Positions 27,707 through 36,967 of a DNA stretch of 64,000 bases are shown here, in pieces. Source of the DNA: Verrucomicrobiota bacterium (lineage in GTDB: Bacteria; Verrucomicrobiota; Verrucomicrobiia; Verrucomicrobiales; Akkermansiaceae). A program made the translations under genes and the position numbers. Position 1 is the stretch's first letter; each line of letters begins with the position of its first letter. Below the pieces are notes generated by a model. That model saw only the letters and a list, made by a program, of their open reading frames with translations. It had not been told where the DNA came from and made no database searches. Location: positions 1 to 64,000 of the forward strand of contig RDZR01000031.1 of NCBI GenBank assembly GCA_004294095.1. The letters are read 5' to 3'.

Positions 27707-28573
27707 ATGACACCTCACTTTTCCAATATTGCCATTCTCGGAGGCGGCCTCTTAGGTGGCTCTCTCGGACTTGCACTTGCGGAGCGATTGCCGCCGCAGA
27801 AGCATCGATTGTGGATGCGAAAAAGTGCTTCTTACGATGAGGCATGCGCGCTTGGAATGGCGGATTTCGCGACGTTGGATCTAACAAAAGCAGTTGTAAA
27901 TGCCGATATGTTAGTGCTCGCGGTGCCAGTTGGTGCGATGCCAGATTTGGTGCTGGCCGCGATTCAAGCAGGCCTGCCAGACACTTGCCTCATCACGGAC
28001 GTCGGCAGTGTAAAGGCCACGCCGCATCGCACCATTGCTCCGCTGTTAGAAGGGCGAGGGAATCGCTTCATCGGCAGTCATCCGATGGCTGGCTCGGAGC
28101 GCAATGGCCTCGCCGCTGCATCGAGTCGATTGTTCGATCATGCGGCTTGTTTGCTCACCCGAGATGCATCCACTGTGCCATCTCAGGCCGCCGCACTCGA
28201 AGCATTTTGGCAAACGCTTGGCTGCCGCACCACGTGGATGGATCCGGCCGAGCACGATCGATTGGTCGCCCGCATCAGCCACATGCCGCATCTTCTTGCG
28301 GCAAGTGCCGCCCGCATTTGCCTCAGTGAGCCGAGCGACGGCCGCTTCGGCGGCGGCGGGCTGCGTGATACCACCCGAGTGGCCGCTGGAAATCCCTCAA
28401 TGTGGGCGGAAATTGTGATGGAAAATCGCCAGGCACTCATTCCAATGCTCGAAGAATCCATCGCCGACTTGCGCGAAATCCTTGCCAGCCTCGAAAATGC
28501 CGAGCATGAAAATGTTCAGCGCTGGTTGGCCGAGGCAAAACAACAACGCGATCCATTAAATTCTATCTGTTAG
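27707..28573 (+). CDS. tyrA: Prephenate dehydrogenase
   Basis: The 288-residue protein has a Rossmann N-terminus (IAILGGGLLGGSLGLALAER), the catalytic-domain segments CLITDVGSVKATPHRTI, RFIGSHPMAGSERNGLAAAS and VARISHMPHLLAASAA, in which the two histidines are conserved. It converts prephenate to 4-hydroxyphenylpyruvate for tyrosine synthesis. No chorismate mutase or ACT domain is fused. It is first in a tyrA-aroA-cmk-plsC operon. The ATG at 27707 directly follows the terminator T-run and has no visible Shine-Dalgarno; no alternative start precedes the Rossmann motif. Confidence 0.94.
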   Translation: MTPHFSNIAILGGGLLGGSLGLALAERLPPQKHRLWMRKSASYDEACALGMADFATLDLTKAVVNADMLVLAVPVGAMPDLVLAAIQAGLPDTCLITDVGSVKATPHRTIAPLLEGRGNRFIGSHPMAGSERNGLAAASSRLFDHAACLLTRDASTVPSQAAALEAFWQTLGCRTTWMDPAEHDRLVARISHMPHLLAASAARICLSEPSDGRFGGGGLRDTTRVAAGNPSMWAEIVMENRQALIPMLEESIADLREILASLENAEHENVQRWLAEAKQQRDPLNSIC

Positions 28574-28581
28574 TATATTCC

Positions 28582-29934
28582 ATGTCCTATTTACGTGTTG
28601 CGCCCATTTCTTCTCTCACTGCGGAATTTTCCGTTCCGGGCGATAAAAGCATGTCTCACCGCGCAGCAATCCTCGGTGGGTTATCCAATGGAATTTGCAC
28701 GATTGATAATTTTCTACCGAGTGAAGATTGCGTCAATACGCTGCACGCGATGCGGCTGTTAGGAGTAAAACATGAAGTGTTAGAAGAACGCCCGGAATTT
28801 GGCCCAACTCGCCTGCGCATCCATGGCAAATCTATGGCACTTTCCACGCCGGATGCGCCGATTGATTGCGGGAATTCGGGCACCGGCATGCGTCTGTTAG
28901 CCGGATTGTTAGCTGGGCAGGAGTTTTCCTCAGAATTGTTTGGCGATGCCTCACTTTCCTCTCGCCCGATGGGCCGCGTGATCGATCCGCTTTCTCTGAT
29001 GGGAGCGAAAATCATCGGTGCGGGCATCCGTCCTGGATGTGCGCCACTGCAAATTTCCCCAGCAAAGCTAACGCCGATCCAGTATCAAATGCCGATGGCC
29101 AGCGCGCAGGTGAAAAGTGCGATTCTGTTAGCCGGTCTTTTTGCTTCGGGCAAAACGTCCGTCACCCAACCGGCCGAGACTCGCGATCATACCGAGCGGA
29201 TGATGGCAGCCTTTCGCGTCACCACGCGGCGTGAGGGCCAGGAAATTTCCATCTACGGTGGGCAAGTTCCAGAAGCCTGTGACTTCCGGGTGCCGGGCGA
29301 TATTTCCAGCGCCGCATTTTGGTTAGTCGCTGCTGCAGCGATGCCGGGATCTCGCTTGCGCATCCAAGACGTGGGACTCAATCCCACCCGCACGGCCATT
29401 CTCAAAGTGCTCAGCAGAATGGGCGCGAGGATGTTAGAAATCGTTGATCGCTCTGATGGCGAACCGATCGGCCACATCGAAATTCATGGCACTTCACTGC
29501 GCGGCACGACGATTTTGTTAGAAGAAGTGCCCAATTTGATTGATGAAATTCCGGTCATCGCCGTCGCCGCGGCTCTTGCGCAAGGCCGCACGGTGATTCG
29601 CAATGCCAAAGAGCTGCGTGTGAAAGAAACCGATCGCATCACGACCGTTGTCAATGGTCTGCGGGCGATGGGCGCGGAGGTTGAAGAATTTGAGGACGGC
29701 ATGGAAATCGAAGGTGGCAAGCCACTCAAAGCGGCCACCATCGATAGCTGCGGAGATCATCGAATTGCCATGGCATTTGCCATCGCTGGCTTATTTGCCA
29801 AGGGCGAAACCACCATCCGTCATACCGATTGCATTAACACTTCCTATCCCGGATTCTCTCATCATCTTCAAGCTGTGATCCGACAGCAAACGGCACCGTC
29901 CGCTTATCATTTGCCGACGATTGTTCGCGCCTAA
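28582..29934 (+). CDS. aroA: 3-phosphoshikimate 1-carboxyvinyltransferase (EPSP synthase)
   Basis: The 450-residue enzyme has VPGDKSMSHRAAILGGLSNG, GNSGTGMRLLAGLLAGQEF, LSSRPMGRVIDPLSLMGA, AQVKSAILLAGLFASGKT and KELRVKETDRITTVVNGLRA, with the basic residues that bind shikimate-3-phosphate and PEP. GMRLLAG where class I enzymes have TAMRPL suggests a class II-type (glyphosate-tolerant-like) enzyme. It follows tyrA by eight bases. Together with tyrA it serves aromatic amino-acid synthesis. Confidence 0.97.
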   Translation: MSYLRVAPISSLTAEFSVPGDKSMSHRAAILGGLSNGICTIDNFLPSEDCVNTLHAMRLLGVKHEVLEERPEFGPTRLRIHGKSMALSTPDAPIDCGNSGTGMRLLAGLLAGQEFSSELFGDASLSSRPMGRVIDPLSLMGAKIIGAGIRPGCAPLQISPAKLTPIQYQMPMASAQVKSAILLAGLFASGKTSVTQPAETRDHTERMMAAFRVTTRREGQEISIYGGQVPEACDFRVPGDISSAAFWLVAAAAMPGSRLRIQDVGLNPTRTAILKVLSRMGARMLEIVDRSDGEPIGHIEIHGTSLRGTTILLEEVPNLIDEIPVIAVAAALAQGRTVIRNAKELRVKETDRITTVVNGLRAMGAEVEEFEDGMEIEGGKPLKAATIDSCGDHRIAMAFAIAGLFAKGETTIRHTDCINTSYPGFSHHLQAVIRQQTAPSAYHLPTIVRA

Positions 29935-29945
29935 CACTTTTTGCC

Positions 29946-30611
29946 ATGCCCGCTCACTACGCCATCGCCATTGACGGGCCAGCCGCCTCAGGAAAGTCCA
30001 CGCTTGCTCGCAATTTGGCAGATCGCCTTGGCTTGGTGATGGTCAATTCCGGCGCGATGTATCGAGCCATCACATGGCAGGCGCTGCGCTTGGGCATCGA
30101 GCCATCGGATCACCCAGCGGTCGTCGCCATGCTCGATGGGCTTGAAATTATTTGTGGAGAAAACGGAATTGAATCGACGATTTTGATCAACGGCATCGAT
30201 CCATCGCCGGAGCTACGCCATGAATCGATCAACGCGCATGTTTCTGAAATTTCTGCAATCCCACAAGTGCGCGAGCGCCTCGTCGCCCTCCAGCGTGGAT
30301 ATTTGGAGCATACCAATGTGATCATGGAGGGCCGCGATATCGGCACGGTGGTTTTTCCGGATACCCCGTATAAAATTTTCGTAATCGCGGATCAGTCCGT
30401 GCGCACCCATCGGCGAGTTGAGGCAGGGGAAGCGGATTCGGTGCTTGCCCGCGATGTGGCAGATTCCAGCCGAGCCACCTCGCCCTTGCGGCAGGCGGAA
30501 GATGCCGTCTTGCTCGATACTTCGCATCACGATATCGAAACCGCTGTGCAAGCTGCGCTCGTCATTTTGCGCGGCCAAGGCCTTGAGTTCGATTGCTCCC
30601 TTCTCACATGA
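29946..30611 (+). CDS. cmk: Cytidylate kinase
   Basis: The 221-residue protein opens AIAIDGPAASGKSTLARNLA (Walker A), has VNSGAMYRAITWQALRLG, NVIMEGRDIGTVVFPDTPYK and DSSRATSPLRQAEDAVLLDT, matching Cmk. It phosphorylates CMP and dCMP. The aroA-cmk order is common in bacteria; here rpsA, often the next gene, is replaced by plsC, which overlaps the stop by the ATGA arrangement. Confidence 0.97.
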   Translation: MPAHYAIAIDGPAASGKSTLARNLADRLGLVMVNSGAMYRAITWQALRLGIEPSDHPAVVAMLDGLEIICGENGIESTILINGIDPSPELRHESINAHVSEISAIPQVRERLVALQRGYLEHTNVIMEGRDIGTVVFPDTPYKIFVIADQSVRTHRRVEAGEADSVLARDVADSSRATSPLRQAEDAVLLDTSHHDIETAVQAALVILRGQGLEFDCSLLT

Positions 30612-31240
30612 ATCTACCTCCCACAGAACGACCGATGCGTTGGATTTACTGGCTCGGATGGATGGCCTTTGGCTCAGCTTTCCGCACTTTATTCGGTATG
30701 AAAATTGTCGGCGCGGAGCGCTTGATTAGTCATGGCCCGGTGCTGGTTGCATCCAATCATCAAAGTTATCTCGACCCGCCATTGATCGGAAATCTCTATC
30801 AGACAGAAATGGTCTATCTTGCTCGCAAGACGCTCTTCAAAGGATTTTTCAAATGGCTCTATAGCCAGTGGAATGCGATTCCTGTGGATCAAGATCGCCC
30901 GGACATGACCAGCCTGAAAACAATCATCCGCAAGCTCAAAGAAGGTAATCGGGTGCTGATTTTTCCCGAAGGTGAGCGCACTCTAACAGGCGAAATTGGT
31001 TCGTCTGCGGCAGGTATCGGACTGGTTGCCGTGAAAGCTGGAGTGCCGATCCAGCCGGTGCGCATCTCGGGCGCATTTGAAGCATTGCCGCGCGGTTCAT
31101 CGCGAGTGAGATTTTCTCAAATTACCGTCACAGTGGGCGAACCTATCATTCTAACAGATCGAGATCTCGCCGGCCGCGATGCCAAGGAGACGTATGAGCA
31201 AGTGAGCTTGCGGATCATGGATGCCATCCGTGCGTTGTGA
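30608..31240 (+). CDS. plsC: 1-acyl-sn-glycerol-3-phosphate acyltransferase
   Basis: The roughly 210-residue protein carries LVASNHQSYLDPPLIGNL (catalytic HX4D), LFKGFFKWLYSQWNAIPVD and RVLIFPEGERTLTGEIGS (substrate-binding motif III), with a hydrophobic N-terminal segment. It acylates lysophosphatidic acid in phospholipid synthesis. ATG 30608 overlaps the cmk stop and is preferred over 30593. Placement of plsC after cmk is known in other bacteria. Confidence 0.95.
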   Translation: MNLPPTERPMRWIYWLGWMAFGSAFRTLFGMKIVGAERLISHGPVLVASNHQSYLDPPLIGNLYQTEMVYLARKTLFKGFFKWLYSQWNAIPVDQDRPDMTSLKTIIRKLKEGNRVLIFPEGERTLTGEIGSSAAGIGLVAVKAGVPIQPVRISGAFEALPRGSSRVRFSQITVTVGEPIILTDRDLAGRDAKETYEQVSLRIMDAIRAL

Positions 31241-31258
31241 AAATTTCACACGAAATGG

Positions 31259-31873
31259 TTAGATGTTAGGCGCAGTGTCCAGCATGCGTGAAACTCGCAT
31301 CCGCTCGGCGGTCACAATTCCGGAAAATTGCTCGAAGTCTTTCTCACGCGAGCACGACATCAGAAGGTAACGGTAGTTGTGCCAGTGGCGCATTTCTTCT
31401 AACGCATTTTTCATCCGCAGAGCGATGGTTACCAAATCGTCCGTGCCGCGTCCGCTGAGCCGTTGGGCAAGTTCATTTTCATTAGGTGGCATGACAAAAA
31501 CATCGACGAAGGCAAGTTGAATCACCCCATCGGCGCACTGGCGAATTTGCGCCGCGCCTTGCACATCGATGTCCATCACCACATCCACGCCTTTTTGCAG
31601 ATGCCCGATCACTTCGGACTTGAGCGATCCGTAGTGGTGGCCATGGACTTGGGCGTGTTCAAGAAACTCTCCTTGCTCAATGTAGCTGGCAAATTCGGCA
31701 GGTGTTAGAAAATGATAATCCTCGTCGGGAACTTCAGAAACGCGGGGCGCACGTGTGGTGCATGAGATCGAATAGTGCACGTTGCTCGATTCTGCGAGCT
31801 TGCGGCAGAGCGTTGTTTTCCCAGATCCAGACGGACCGGAAACCACCAATAATATGCCAATTCTCGATGACAT
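31259..31873 (-). CDS. gmk: Guanylate kinase
   Basis: The 204-residue protein (from ATG 31873, MSSRIGILLVVSGPSGSGKT) has the P-loop, CTTRAPRVSEVPDEDYHFLT (GMP-binding) and VVMDIDVQGAAQIRQ. The frame is open to a TTG at 31945, which would add 24 residues not seen in the family. It makes GDP from GMP. It converges with plsC. rpoZ, often linked to gmk, is not seen next to it. Confidence 0.95.
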   Translation of the reverse strand: MSSRIGILLVVSGPSGSGKTTLCRKLAESSNVHYSISCTTRAPRVSEVPDEDYHFLTPAEFASYIEQGEFLEHAQVHGHHYGSLKSEVIGHLQKGVDVVMDIDVQGAAQIRQCADGVIQLAFVDVFVMPPNENELAQRLSGRGTDDLVTIALRMKNALEEMRHWHNYRYLLMSCSREKDFEQFSGIVTAERMRVSRMLDTAPNI

Positions 31874-32049
31874 CGGGCCACGATCTAGGGGCCAATCGCC
31901 GTGCGAATCCAGAAGTTTGTCTAAAAATAATTGATCAAATGACAAATAAATTAGTTGAGAAAAATGCCTTCCGAGCAGATGAGTTTACTTGTTGGCACAT
32001 GTTATGCGAAATGACCTGTGATTCAATTCATCTCAACCATCTGAAGTTT

Positions 32050-32226
32050 ATGAAAATTACTCGTATCGATCGTAATGGTAAGCGCCGTGAGGCACTCTTG
32101 AAAGAATACTTTATCACCGCTTCTTTAGTGGCGTTGCTGAAACAAGTCGGGCAAGAGGCATCTAAGTTTGCACCCAAGCAGCTTCCCGAGGCGGCACCAA
32201 TTCGTGTGGGTAAACAATCGCGCTAA
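32050..32226 (+). CDS. Small basic protein of unknown function (58 residues)
   Basis: A 58-codon ORF reads MKITRIDRNGKRREALLKEY, then FITASLVALLKQVGQEASKF and a short C-terminal tail ending in RVGKQSR. It is basic and mostly helical by composition. It occupies an otherwise empty plus-strand gap between divergent gmk and selO and is followed by a palindrome plus T-run that could be its terminator. The Shine-Dalgarno is weak. The frame remains open further upstream (31702) but that part overlaps gmk. I do not recognise the family. Confidence 0.5.
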   Translation: MKITRIDRNGKRREALLKEYFITASLVALLKQVGQEASKFAPKQLPEAAPIRVGKQSR

Positions 32227-32233
32227 GCATCGC

Positions 32234-32254
32234 ATGATTCACTGAGTGAATCAT
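32234..32254. repeat. Perfect 21-base palindrome at the selO start
   Basis: ATGATTCACT-G-AGTGAATCAT gives ten-base arms around a single central base, followed nine bases later by eight T residues (32264-32271). It could be the terminator of the small ORF that ends at 32226, or an operator. The GTG used as the upstream selO start candidate (32246) lies inside it. Confidence 0.6.
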
Positions 32255-33736
32255 CAGAGCATCTTTTTTTTGGAACATTTATCCAATTCATTTCAAGGGT
32301 GGCAGTTGGAGCATGGCTATGCTCAATTGCCATCCGTTTTTTTTCAAGCGGTCATGCCTCGCTTGCCGTCGGCGCCTCAACTCGTCGTGCTCAACAAGCC
32401 GCTGGCTGGAAATCTTGGCTTGGAGTTCGATGGCCTTACTTCTTTGGAAATCGCAGATTTGCTGAGTGGAAAAAAAATGCCTCCGGGTGCCTATCCAATC
32501 GCTCAAGCATATGCAGGCCATCAATATGGACATTTCACCGGCTTGGGTGATGGGCGAGCTATTCTGTTAGGCGAACAATTGACGCCCTCCGGTGAGCGCT
32601 TCGATATCCAACTCAAAGGCTCAGGCCCAACTCCTTATTCCCGCCGTGGAGATGGCTTGGCCGCGTTGGGCCCGATGCTGCGCGAATATTTGATCTCCGA
32701 GGCGATGCATGCTTTTGGCGTTCCCACGACGCGCAGCCTTGCCGTCGTTTCTACTGGAGATCCAGTATTTCGTGATGAAAAATTGCCTGGTGCCGTCTTA
32801 GTGCGGGTGGCGGCGAGTCATCTTCGCTTTGGCACCTTCGAGTGGGCAGCCGCGCATCGCAAGATCGATCAGCTCAAGGCACTGGCAGATTACGCGATCC
32901 AACGCCATTTCCCAGAATCGATCGATGCGGGCGATCGATATCTGAAATTTTTGCAAAACGTCATTGCGCGCCAAGCCGCATTGATCGCGCGTTGGCAATG
33001 CCTCGGATTTGTCCACGGAGTGATGAATACGGATAACATGTCGATTTGCGGTGAAACCATCGATTACGGTCCTTGTGCCTTCATGGATGCCTATGATCCC
33101 GCAACGGTTTTTAGCTCGATCGATCGCCATGGTCGCTATGCTTACGGCAAGCAACCGAGCATCGCTCAGTGGAACTTGGCGGTTTTTGCAGAGGCGATTC
33201 TTCCTCTGTTAGATTCTGATAGCACTCAAGCGTTTGAAATGGCGCGTGAGGCGATCAATGGATTCCAGGTGGAATTTGACCGAGCATGGCTGCATGGCAT
33301 GGCTGCCAAGATCGGCATCTTCGATCCTCAAGCTGCCGATGAGGCTTTGATCCGCGAGCTGCTGGCATGGATGCATCAAGCGCGTGCTGATTTTACCAAC
33401 ACCTTCCGCTTGTTAGATCCAGAGCAAGCAAGCTCTTCGGTTGATCCAACATTTCTTGCATGGGATGCCGCTTGGCGCGACCGACTTAGCCGCCAAGCGC
33501 ATTCATTCGCAGAATCCAGGCAACTCATGCACGAACAAAACCCGCGGGTGATTCCGCGCAATCACCTCGTTGAGCATGCCTTGGAACAAGCATGGAGTCA
33601 GGGCGATTTGAAGCCGTTTGACCGATTGTTAGAAATTTTGACCAATCCGTTCGATGCATCAATGGAGTTGTTAGAAAGCGAGCAACAACCAGCACCCGCC
33701 GGCTCAGCTCGCCATCAAACTTACTGCGGCACCTAG
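32246..33736 (+). CDS. selO: SelO-family protein adenylyltransferase (YdiU)
   Basis: The roughly 490-residue protein has the SelO pseudokinase signatures AYAGHQYGHFTGLGDGRAIL, FDIQLKGSGPTPYSRRGDG, GAVLVRVAASHLRFGTFEW, FVHGVMNTDNMSICGETIDY and GPCAFMDAYDP. SelO proteins transfer AMP to protein targets, including those in redox homeostasis. The C-terminus ends TYCGT; the Cys is in the position of the selenocysteine of eukaryotic SelO. The start is uncertain: GTG 32246 sits in a 21-base palindrome, and TTG 32270 follows the T-run. Neither has a good Shine-Dalgarno sequence. Confidence 0.93.
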   Translation: MNHQSIFFLEHLSNSFQGWQLEHGYAQLPSVFFQAVMPRLPSAPQLVVLNKPLAGNLGLEFDGLTSLEIADLLSGKKMPPGAYPIAQAYAGHQYGHFTGLGDGRAILLGEQLTPSGERFDIQLKGSGPTPYSRRGDGLAALGPMLREYLISEAMHAFGVPTTRSLAVVSTGDPVFRDEKLPGAVLVRVAASHLRFGTFEWAAAHRKIDQLKALADYAIQRHFPESIDAGDRYLKFLQNVIARQAALIARWQCLGFVHGVMNTDNMSICGETIDYGPCAFMDAYDPATVFSSIDRHGRYAYGKQPSIAQWNLAVFAEAILPLLDSDSTQAFEMAREAINGFQVEFDRAWLHGMAAKIGIFDPQAADEALIRELLAWMHQARADFTNTFRLLDPEQASSSVDPTFLAWDAAWRDRLSRQAHSFAESRQLMHEQNPRVIPRNHLVEHALEQAWSQGDLKPFDRLLEILTNPFDASMELLESEQQPAPAGSARHQTYCGT

Positions 33737-33745
33737 CCTAACCAT

Positions 33746-35410
33746 TCAGCGTGGTCCACGGTCCACATCAATGCGGAATGGTTTGCCTTTGAGCCTTGAA
33801 TTGCGAGTGCGCTCCATGACTTGGGGAACCAGATTTTCAGGAACATCCACCAGCGAATGTTTTGGAAAAAGCGTGATGCGGCCGAGGCTGCCATCTGGCA
33901 GGCCGACTTCGCGATACATCATGCCGACGATTTCCTTGGCCATCACGCCGTGAGTTTTTCCCAATGAAAGAAACATGCGCGTCATCCCAGCTTCTTGGCC
34001 GCTCTCCGACATCTCGCGGCGCGGGCGTGGCTTGTGTTCCGGCCGCTCCGATGAGCGTGCGCCACTTTCGCGGTTGCGCTCTGGTTCGCGATCCTCCTCG
34101 ATCGTCGATCCCTCGCGGCCGCTGGACTCGCGGAGCATCGTCACCAAGGCACCGGCAATATCAGTCGGCGTGTGTCCTTGTTCTAACAGACGATCAATAT
34201 TGTCTTGGTAGGATTGAAATTTCCCTGACTCAAGGCGTTCTTTTAAATTATCAAAAATCAAATCCGCGCGGCGATCTTCCACTTGCTCGGCGGATGGAAT
34301 TTTCTCACGCCTGACGACGGAGCGGGTGTAGCGCTCGATGGTTTGCAGGCGGTAAATTTCTTTGCCAAACACAAAACTCACTGCGCGTCCCGAGCGGCCC
34401 GCCCGGCCAGTGCGCCCGATTCGGTGCACGTAGTCTTCGGGGTCCGTCGGCAAATCATAGTTAAAAACGATATCGATTTCATCAATATCCAGGCCGCGCG
34501 CAGCGACGTCGGTTGCGACTAGAATTTCCACCGTTCCATCGCGGAAGCGTTTCAGCACCCGTTCGCGCATTTGCTGGGTGATGTCGCCATGCAAGCGGTC
34601 CGCAGCATATCCGCGGTGAATCAAATCTTCAGTGCATTCATCTACGGCGCGCTTAGTATTACAGAAAACGATGCCCAAGCGCGGCGGATTCATATCCAAA
34701 ATTCTCGAGAGCACTTCGACTTTGGAACGCTGGCGCACTTCAAAATAGGACTGCTCCACCGTCGAGACCGTGCGTGCTTTTTGCGCAATCTCCACAATCT
34801 GCGGAGACTTGCCAAATTTTTGGATCAAACGAGAAACGCCAGGATTCATCGTCGCCGAGAAAAATAACGTCTGCCGCGTGCTCGGCAATGCGCCTAACAG
34901 CTCATCCATTTCGTCTTTGAACCCCATGTCTAACATGCGATCCGCTTCGTCCAAAATCGTCATTTGAATGCGCGATGGATCGAAGCTGCCTCGGCGCAAA
35001 TGATCTAACAGTCTGCCGGGAGTTCCCACCACCACTTGGGCACCGGCACGCAGCGCGCGCAGTTGGCGGTCCATCGGCGCGCCGCCATAGACGGGCGTGG
35101 CATGCAAGCCGGGCATTTTAGCACCCAAGCGGTGAACTTCCTCGCACACTTGAACGGCGAGTTCGCGCGTTGGGCAGAGGATGAGCACTTGCGTGTAAGC
35201 GGCATCGGTATTGATTTTCGCCAAGGCTGGCAATGTGAATGCCGCAGTTTTGCCGGATCCCGTCGCAGAGAGGCCGACCAAATCCTTGCCCTCCAGCGCA
35301 GGGCCGATGCTCATGAATTGGATCGGAGAGGGCCGCTCGTAGCCGAGGGTTTCGATGGCGGAGAGTAAAAAATCAGGTAATCCGATTTCGGAAAAAAGAG
35401 GCGTGTCCAT
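33746..35410 (-). CDS. deaD: DEAD-box ATP-dependent RNA helicase with DbpA-type RNA-binding domain
   Basis: The 554-residue protein has all helicase motifs: [18 protein letters not shown] (I), PTRELAVQ (Ia), [25 protein letters not shown] (II), FFSATMNPG (III), [17 protein letters not shown] and [15 protein letters not shown] (VI). A charged Arg/Glu-rich linker (about residues 420-470) leads to a C-terminal DbpA-type RNA-binding domain starting [20 protein letters not shown]. It is likely a ribosome-assembly or mRNA-decay helicase of the DeaD/CsdA/DbpA kind. Its upstream leader can form a large stem-loop, consistent with cold-shock-type regulation in this group. Confidence 0.95.
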   Translation of the reverse strand: MDTPLFSEIGLPDFLLSAIETLGYERPSPIQFMSIGPALEGKDLVGLSATGSGKTAAFTLPALAKINTDAAYTQVLILCPTRELAVQVCEEVHRLGAKMPGLHATPVYGGAPMDRQLRALRAGAQVVVGTPGRLLDHLRRGSFDPSRIQMTILDEADRMLDMGFKDEMDELLGALPSTRQTLFFSATMNPGVSRLIQKFGKSPQIVEIAQKARTVSTVEQSYFEVRQRSKVEVLSRILDMNPPRLGIVFCNTKRAVDECTEDLIHRGYAADRLHGDITQQMRERVLKRFRDGTVEILVATDVAARGLDIDEIDIVFNYDLPTDPEDYVHRIGRTGRAGRSGRAVSFVFGKEIYRLQTIERYTRSVVRREKIPSAEQVEDRRADLIFDNLKERLESGKFQSYQDNIDRLLEQGHTPTDIAGALVTMLRESSGREGSTIEEDREPERNRESGARSSERPEHKPRPRREMSESGQEAGMTRMFLSLGKTHGVMAKEIVGMMYREVGLPDGSLGRITLFPKHSLVDVPENLVPQVMERTRNSRLKGKPFRIDVDRGPR

Positions 35411-35424
35411 GCAGAAGTATCGTT

Positions 35425-35483
35425 AAATTCCGCGTGGCCACCACTGTGTCGCTCTTGCGGGAGGCGACGCTATGGCGGAATTT
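35425..35483 (-). promoter_or_regulatory. Structured 5' leader of the deaD mRNA
   Basis: Between deaD and the upstream gene, AAATTCCGC (35425-35433) and GCGGAATTT (35475-35483) form a perfect nine-pair outer stem; inside it GTCGC and GCGAC form a second stem around an 11-base loop. On the minus strand this is the untranslated leader, 14 bases before the deaD ATG. It may be a cold-shock or autoregulatory structure, or the terminator of the preceding gene. Confidence 0.4.
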
Positions 35484-35498
35484 TTGGAAATAACAAGC

Positions 35499-35526
35499 AA
35501 GGAATGTTTTATTTTCAAAATTCCTT
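35499..35526 (-). terminator. Hairpin after the cobalamin adenosyltransferase gene
   Basis: AAGGAAT (35499-35505) and ATTCCTT (35520-35526) form a seven-pair stem with a 14-base loop, 17 bases after the stop of the adenosyltransferase gene on the minus strand. There is no T-run after it, so termination is only probable. Confidence 0.35.
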
Positions 35527-35542
35527 AAATGGCCATACCGCT

Positions 35543-36064
35543 TCAAGCGCGGGCGAGAATCCAGAGGTAATCGGCGAGGCGATTGAGGAAAAGCAGATGA
35601 GCTTCGGCCACCGGCTGGCCGGATTCGTGCAGCCGCCATAGGCTGCGCTCGGCGCGGCGAGAAACTGCTTTGGCCACATCCAGGGCGGCGCGGGCCTGCG
35701 ATCCTTCCGCGCCCGGACGAGCCCAATCGACGAATTTCACCCCGGCGGCTTCTAACTGATGGGAGCGCTCGACGATGGTCTCGACTTCTTTCATCGTTAG
35801 GCACGAGAATTTTTGTTTCACGTAGCGCTCCTGATCCTCGGGCAATGTGGCGATCTGGCCCATCAGCGCGACGAGCATTGCTTGAATATCATCGATCGCG
35901 GCGATGCGTTCTGGGATCGATTCCATCGTGCGAGCAAGGCCGAGAGCGGAGTTGAGTTCATCGACATCGCCGAGTGCGTTGATGCGCGCGGAGGATTTTG
36001 CAATGCGTTTGCCAAATAACAAATCGGTTTGTCCGGAATCTCCGCGGCCGGTGATGATGCTCAT
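35543..36064 (-). CDS. Cob(I)alamin adenosyltransferase, PduO/MMAB type
   Basis: The 173-residue helical protein starts IITGRGDSGQTDLLFGKRIA (family TKxGDxGxT ATP-binding loop), continues INALGDVDELNSALGLART and has RRAERSLWRLHE and LFLNRLADYLWILARA (the RRAER and NRLSD motifs). It converts cob(I)alamin to adenosylcobalamin. The N-terminal TGRGDSGQTD differs slightly from the usual TKTGDxGxT. No B12 synthesis or B12-dependent enzyme is adjacent, and no cobalamin riboswitch was seen. Confidence 0.9.
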   Translation of the reverse strand: MSIITGRGDSGQTDLLFGKRIAKSSARINALGDVDELNSALGLARTMESIPERIAAIDDIQAMLVALMGQIATLPEDQERYVKQKFSCLTMKEVETIVERSHQLEAAGVKFVDWARPGAEGSQARAALDVAKAVSRRAERSLWRLHESGQPVAEAHLLFLNRLADYLWILARA

Positions 36065-36132
36065 GGGCGCAGTTTAGATGCGGAAATTATCGTGTCCATC
36101 ATTGATCATTCCTGCTTTGATTTTTGGCGACG

Positions 36133-36885
36133 ATGAAACTTGCGAAATTAGGTGATGGGCCGGAAATTTTTCACACCATCCAGGGTGAGGGGATCAGTGC
36201 CGGAATGCCTGCTGTTTTCATTCGTGCATCGCGTTGCAATTTGCACTGCGTCTGGTGCGATACCGATTACACATGGAATTTCACTGGCACGCGTTGGCGG
36301 CATGAGAAGGACGCGCAGCCGGGCTATGCCAAATTTGAGAAAACTCAGGTGACGATCGAAATGGAGCCTGCCGAAATTGCGCGGCGCGTGCTTGAATATC
36401 CATGCTCGCGGGTGGTGCTCACCGGTGGCGAGCCGCTCTTGCAACAAGCCGAGTTTTTAAAAGTGTTAGAATTACTACGAGCTGAGCGGCCCGATTTGCA
36501 GTGCGAAGTGGAAACCAACGGCACACAGCTTCCGAGCGAAGCATTTGCTGCGGCGGTCAATCAATTCAACGTCTCACCCAAGTTGGCCAACTCTGGCATG
36601 GCTGCCGATCTGAGATTGAACGCTGGGGTGATGAATTTTTTCGCAAAATCTAACAAGGCATGGTTCAAATTCGTGATCGCCTCACACGATGATTTGCTCG
36701 AAGTGTTAGATCTAACCAAGCAATGGGCGCTTCCGTTAGAGCGCGTGCTCTTGATGCCTGAAGGGCGCACGGCAAATCGGTTAGATGAAAATGCCACATG
36801 GCTCGCCGAGCAATGCAAGCAGCACGGCATGCGGTTTTCGGATCGCCTGCACATCCGGCTCTGGGGCGAGCGAAGAGGTGTTTGA
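36133..36885 (+). CDS. queE: 7-carboxy-7-deazaguanine synthase
   Basis: The 250-residue radical-SAM enzyme has EIFHTIQGEGISAGMPAVFI, the cluster motif RCNLHCVWCDTDYTW (CxxxCxxC), VVLTGGEPLLQQAEFLKVL and QCEVETNGTQLP. It makes 7-carboxy-7-deazaguanine on the route to queuosine. An upstream TTG (36124) is possible, but ATG 36133 (MKLAKLGDG) is favoured. queC, queD and queF are not in the window. It is divergent from the adenosyltransferase gene and convergent with the SEC-C gene. Confidence 0.94.
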   Translation: MKLAKLGDGPEIFHTIQGEGISAGMPAVFIRASRCNLHCVWCDTDYTWNFTGTRWRHEKDAQPGYAKFEKTQVTIEMEPAEIARRVLEYPCSRVVLTGGEPLLQQAEFLKVLELLRAERPDLQCEVETNGTQLPSEAFAAAVNQFNVSPKLANSGMAADLRLNAGVMNFFAKSNKAWFKFVIASHDDLLEVLDLTKQWALPLERVLLMPEGRTANRLDENATWLAEQCKQHGMRFSDRLHIRLWGERRGV

Positions 36886-36967
36886 TTTGGCTGTTAGAAA
36901 AGGTATTTTTCAATCAAGGACCGTGGGCATCCCGCCCAGCGTTGAACCCACTGTTCGCTACTCCTCC

